NCBI GenBank assembly: GCA_026387055.1
Contig: JAPLML010000343.1
Span: forward strand, 1-7,790
Direction: 5' to 3'
Origin: Planctomycetota bacterium
GTDB taxonomy: Bacteria > Planctomycetota > Phycisphaerae > FEN-1346
Length of the DNA stretch: 7,790 nucleotides
Position numbers and translations under genes: made by a program. The notes under the pieces were generated by a model. That model did not search any database and was not told the origin of the DNA. It worked only from the letters and a program-made list of their open reading frames with translations. Below, piece after piece: positions 5,702 to 7,790 of the stretch (positions are counted from its first letter, which is position 1; each line of letters opens with the position of its first letter).

Positions 5702-6134
5702 TGTCGTTGCCCCCGCCTTCCTGTCCGTCGGGTCCGAAGGAATACAGATCGCAGCCGTCCGTGTTGTGCTGGCCCGGACAGCGGTACATATAAGGGTTGC
5801 CCCAGGGGTCTTTGGGGACGCCGCGCTTCAGGTACGGGCCTTGCCATCCCGCGAGGGCGGCCGGTTGTTCGAGGAGCGCCCGGAGGCCCTCCTCGGTCGA
5901 GGGATAGCGCCCGCAGTCGATCTCAAAGGCGTCGAGCGAGGTCTCGATGTTGGCGATGTCGGTTCTTGCCCCGGTGATTTTCGCCTGCTCGGAGCGCTTG
6001 GTGAACTTCGGCACCACCAGCGCGGCCAGCGTGGCCAGGATGACCAGCACCAGGAGCAGCTCGATCAGCGTGAAAGCGCGGGCCAGCCCCCCGGGCCGGC
6101 GCCGTGGCGGCACAGCGATGAAGTCGAGGTTCAT
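5679..6134 (-). CDS. gspG: Type II secretion major pseudopilin GspG
   Basis: The product is 151 residues. GspG polymerises into the pseudopilus shaft. The N-terminal helix FTLIELLLVLVILATLAALV (21-40) with Glu at +5 and the following VPKF are family hallmarks. The C-terminal half keeps the signature DPWGNPY (109-115) and the loop YSFGPDGQEGGGNDIDNW (131-148), which holds the acidic residues that bind calcium in known GspG structures. Two points are unusual. The residue before the predicted cleavage site is Ala20 (GLARA|FTLIE), not the nearly invariant Gly. C119 and C128 flank the loop where aromatic residues are common. ATG 6134 lies 9 bases after the gspF stop, with AGGGA 6 bases upstream, the only clearly separated start in the operon, consistent with GspG being needed in greatest amount. 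Confidence 0.95.
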   Translation of the reverse strand: MNLDFIAVPPRRRPGGLARAFTLIELLLVLVILATLAALVVPKFTKRSEQAKITGARTDIANIETSLDAFEIDCGRYPSTEEGLRALLEQPAALAGWQGPYLKRGVPKDPWGNPYMYRCPGQHNTDGCDLYSFGPDGQEGGGNDIDNWSQR

Positions 6135-6140
6135 GGGTCG

Positions 6141-6145
6141 TCCCT
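6141..6145 (-). promoter_or_regulatory. Ribosome binding site for gspG
   Basis: AGGGA on the minus strand stands 6 bases upstream of the gspG ATG and overlaps the gspF stop codon. It supports the chosen gspG start and independent initiation for the major pseudopilin. Confidence 0.5.
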
Positions 6146-7361
6146 ATCTGATGAATTCCTGAAGCGTGAAGATGGGCAGAAGCATGCCAATGACCACCGT
6201 GCCCACGACGGCGGCCATCACGAACAAGAGCACAGGCTCCGCCAGCGCTACGAGCATCCGCAGTTGGCGGTCCAGGTCCGCTTCGTAGACCGTGGCCAGC
6301 CGCAGGAGCTCCGGGTCGAGCCGGCTGCTCTCCTCGGCCACGGTAATCATCTCGATGGAGGTGGCGGGAAACAGTTGGCGGCACGAGGCCAGGCTCCGGG
6401 CCAACGGTTTGCCCTGCTGGACTTCTTCGATCGACAGGCTTACGGCGTCGGCGAGCGTTTGGTTGCCGATGGCCTCGCGGGCCACGCGAAGCGCCGAGAT
6501 CAGCGGGACGCCCGCGCCGAGCAGCGTGCCCAGCATCCGGCAGAACCGCACGAGCGCAAAATGCGCCAGCGTGCGGCCCAGGGCCGGCACGCGCAGCAGC
6601 GAGCGCTCCATGAAACGCCGGCCCCCCTCGGACTTGAGCGCCCGCCGGACCACCACCACCAGCAGGGCCGCCGCCAGAAGCACCAGCAGGCCGTACTTCG
6701 TGGCGATGGTGCTGGCGGTGACGATGGCCCGGGTCAGCGGCGGCAGGGCCGCGCCGAATTCCGCAAACACGCCGGAGAAACGCGGAATGAAATACGTCAG
6801 CAGGAAAACCAGCACGGCCCCCGCCAGCACCACCAAGACGGTGGGATAGACGAGGGCCCCCTTGATCTTGGACTTGAGGTCCCGCTCGCGCGATCGGAAA
6901 TCGGCAATCTGGCCCAGAACCACCTCGAGGAACCCCCCGGTCTCGCCCGCGCGAACCATGGCCACGTGCACCGACGGAAACGACTGCGGGAACTTGCTCA
7001 TCGCATCGGCGAGCGACATGCCGCCCACCACGTCGTCATGGATGGCGCCCCACTGCTTCCGGGCGGCGACGTGCGACGCCTCCCGGCCGAGGATCTGGAG
7101 CGCCCGGCTCAGCGGAACCCCGGCCGTCAGAAGGTTCGACAACTCGCGGCTGAAGGCCTCCACGTCGGCCTGCGAGACGCGCCCCCCACGCGGCAACAGC
7201 TTGGCGGGGGGCCTTGCCGCGGCCGCTTGTTCATCCACGGCGGCCGGAACCAGTCCCTGTTGGGCCACCGCCTCCAGGGCCGCGGCGCGGTTGGGCGCGG
7301 GCACGGTGCCCGAGGTCCTCTGCCCCTTGGCGTCGACGGCGGTATACGAGAAGACAGGCAT
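6144..7361 (-). CDS. gspF: Type II secretion inner-membrane platform protein GspF
   Basis: The product is 405 residues, exactly in the family range. GspF is the polytopic platform in the inner membrane around which the pseudopilus is built and to which GspE couples. It opens with the characteristic MPVFSYTAVDAKG and contains two homologous cytoplasmic helical domains, about 66-190 and 270-392, each with the conserved motif before its membrane helix: VRAGETGGFLEVVL (136-149) and VAEESSRLDPEL (341-352). Membrane spans are predicted at about 169-191, 223-241 and 374-399. The linker between the N-terminal strand region and first domain is Ala/Pro-rich (about 41-60). ATG 7361 overlaps the gspE stop by one base (TGATG), with AAGAGG about 10 bases upstream; the frame is open upstream (to 7670), but that is a shadow of gspE. 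Confidence 0.96.
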   Translation of the reverse strand: MPVFSYTAVDAKGQRTSGTVPAPNRAAALEAVAQQGLVPAAVDEQAAAARPPAKLLPRGGRVSQADVEAFSRELSNLLTAGVPLSRALQILGREASHVAARKQWGAIHDDVVGGMSLADAMSKFPQSFPSVHVAMVRAGETGGFLEVVLGQIADFRSRERDLKSKIKGALVYPTVLVVLAGAVLVFLLTYFIPRFSGVFAEFGAALPPLTRAIVTASTIATKYGLLVLLAAALLVVVVRRALKSEGGRRFMERSLLRVPALGRTLAHFALVRFCRMLGTLLGAGVPLISALRVAREAIGNQTLADAVSLSIEEVQQGKPLARSLASCRQLFPATSIEMITVAEESSRLDPELLRLATVYEADLDRQLRMLVALAEPVLLFVMAAVVGTVVIGMLLPIFTLQEFIR

Positions 7362-7790
7362 CAGTCGTAGGCCTCTTTGAGTTTGGAGTGCGTCGCGTCC
7401 CCGCCGTTCGCCGCGGCGGCCTGCTCGCCGTTGCCGTTGAAGCGCTCGTCCTTGGTGACCCGGAGCACTTCTTCGACGGTGGTGCGGCCGGTGCTCACCA
7501 GCCGCCAGCCGTCCTCCCGGAGGCTCATCATGCCCTGTTGGGCAGCCGCCTTGCGGATCTGGCCGGCCGACGTGCGTTCGAGGATCATCGCCCGGATCTC
7601 CGGGGTCACCAGCATCGTCTCGAAGATGCCGGTCCGGCCGCGATAGCCGGTTCCCTGGCACTCGCGGCAACCCCGTCCCCAGTACAGCACGGGGGGCGCC
7701 TGGTCGCCGAACTGCGCCCTGAGCGAGGCCGCATCCTCGGGGGGGAGAGACTCCTTGCAGTGGGTGCAGATGAGCCTGACAAGCCGCTGC
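7361..7790 (-). CDS. gspE: Type II secretion ATPase GspE, C-terminal part
   Basis: Only the last 142 residues are inside the window; the N-terminal domains and the Walker boxes lie beyond the right edge. GspE is the cytoplasmic hexameric ATPase that drives pseudopilus assembly. The visible part opens QRLVRLICTHC and contains the zinc-binding tetracysteine module C-x2-C (8, 11) and C-x2-C (41, 44, in GCRECQGTGYRGRTGIFE), which separates GspE/PilB from PilT-type ATPases. The C-terminal domain follows, with REDGW and TTVEEVLRVTKDE, the usual end of the family. About 26 further residues, rich in Asn/Gly/Ala/Lys, extend past that point and look disordered. The gene heads the visible operon and its stop overlaps the gspF start. 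Confidence 0.95.
   Translation of the reverse strand, partial: QRLVRLICTHCKESLPPEDAASLRAQFGDQAPPVLYWGRGCRECQGTGYRGRTGIFETMLVTPEIRAMILERTSAGQIRKAAAQQGMMSLREDGWRLVSTGRTTVEEVLRVTKDERFNGNGEQAAAANGGDATHSKLKEAYD

Noticed and set aside
5451..7370. A 639-codon plus-strand frame.
   Set aside because: It is antisense to gspF, gspG and gspH, which carry unmistakable family motifs; the plus translation is Gln/Arg/His-rich without motifs.

Overview
The window is a high-GC (roughly two-thirds G+C by eye) stretch carrying most of a type II secretion system (T2SS) operon, transcribed entirely on the minus strand (right to left). In transcription order it holds gspE (3' end only), gspF, gspG, gspH, gspI, gspJ, gspK, gspL, gspM and the 5' end of one more gene that runs off the left edge. 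Family features are clear: the GspE zinc tetracysteine domain, the two GspF helical domains, five (pseudo)pilin N-termini (G, H, I, J, K), the PilM-like GspL with one membrane span, and the short bitopic GspM. The source is probably a Gram-negative-type (double-membrane) bacterium. Base composition, the long GspK and the use of palindromic repeats would fit a planctomycete-like lineage, but the sequence alone does not prove this.

The genes are packed head to tail. Six consecutive junctions (H/I, I/J, J/K, K/L, L/M and M/next gene) are the same four-base ATGA stop-start overlap. E/F overlaps by one base (TGATG), gspG follows gspF after 9 bases, and gspH appears to start with TTG inside the end of gspG. 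This implies one translationally coupled transcript. No promoter or terminator is visible and there is no gene-free stretch over 300 bases: the apparently empty left end (1-390) is the open 5' part of a gene.

The most unusual structure is a set of palindromic repeats sitting inside the extreme 5' ends of genes. Two copies of a 127-bp MITE-like element (244-370 and 4966-5092; 105 of 127 bases identical, no indels, TIRs plus two internal hairpins) lie in frame in the leader of the left-edge gene and of gspI. A different 86-bp REP doublet (3776-3861) lies in frame in the leader of gspK. In each case the repeat lies after an ATGA-coupled start codon and before the signal anchor or prepilin cleavage site, so the encoded peptide falls in the part expected to be removed or to stay cytoplasmic. 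The two MITE copies are read in different frames, which argues against selection on the peptide itself. The repeats therefore look like insertions tolerated in disposable leaders, comparable in principle to the in-frame palindromic elements of Rickettsia, and their RNA hairpins could also tune translation of these subunits.

Functionally, GspE powers assembly from the cytoplasm, GspF is the inner-membrane platform, GspG is the major pseudopilin, H/I/J/K are minor pseudopilins forming the tip, and L/M connect the ATPase to the platform. The left-edge protein has a signal anchor followed by a Pro/Ala linker and could be a GspC/GspN-like inner-membrane component. Secretin (gspD) and prepilin peptidase are not in the window.
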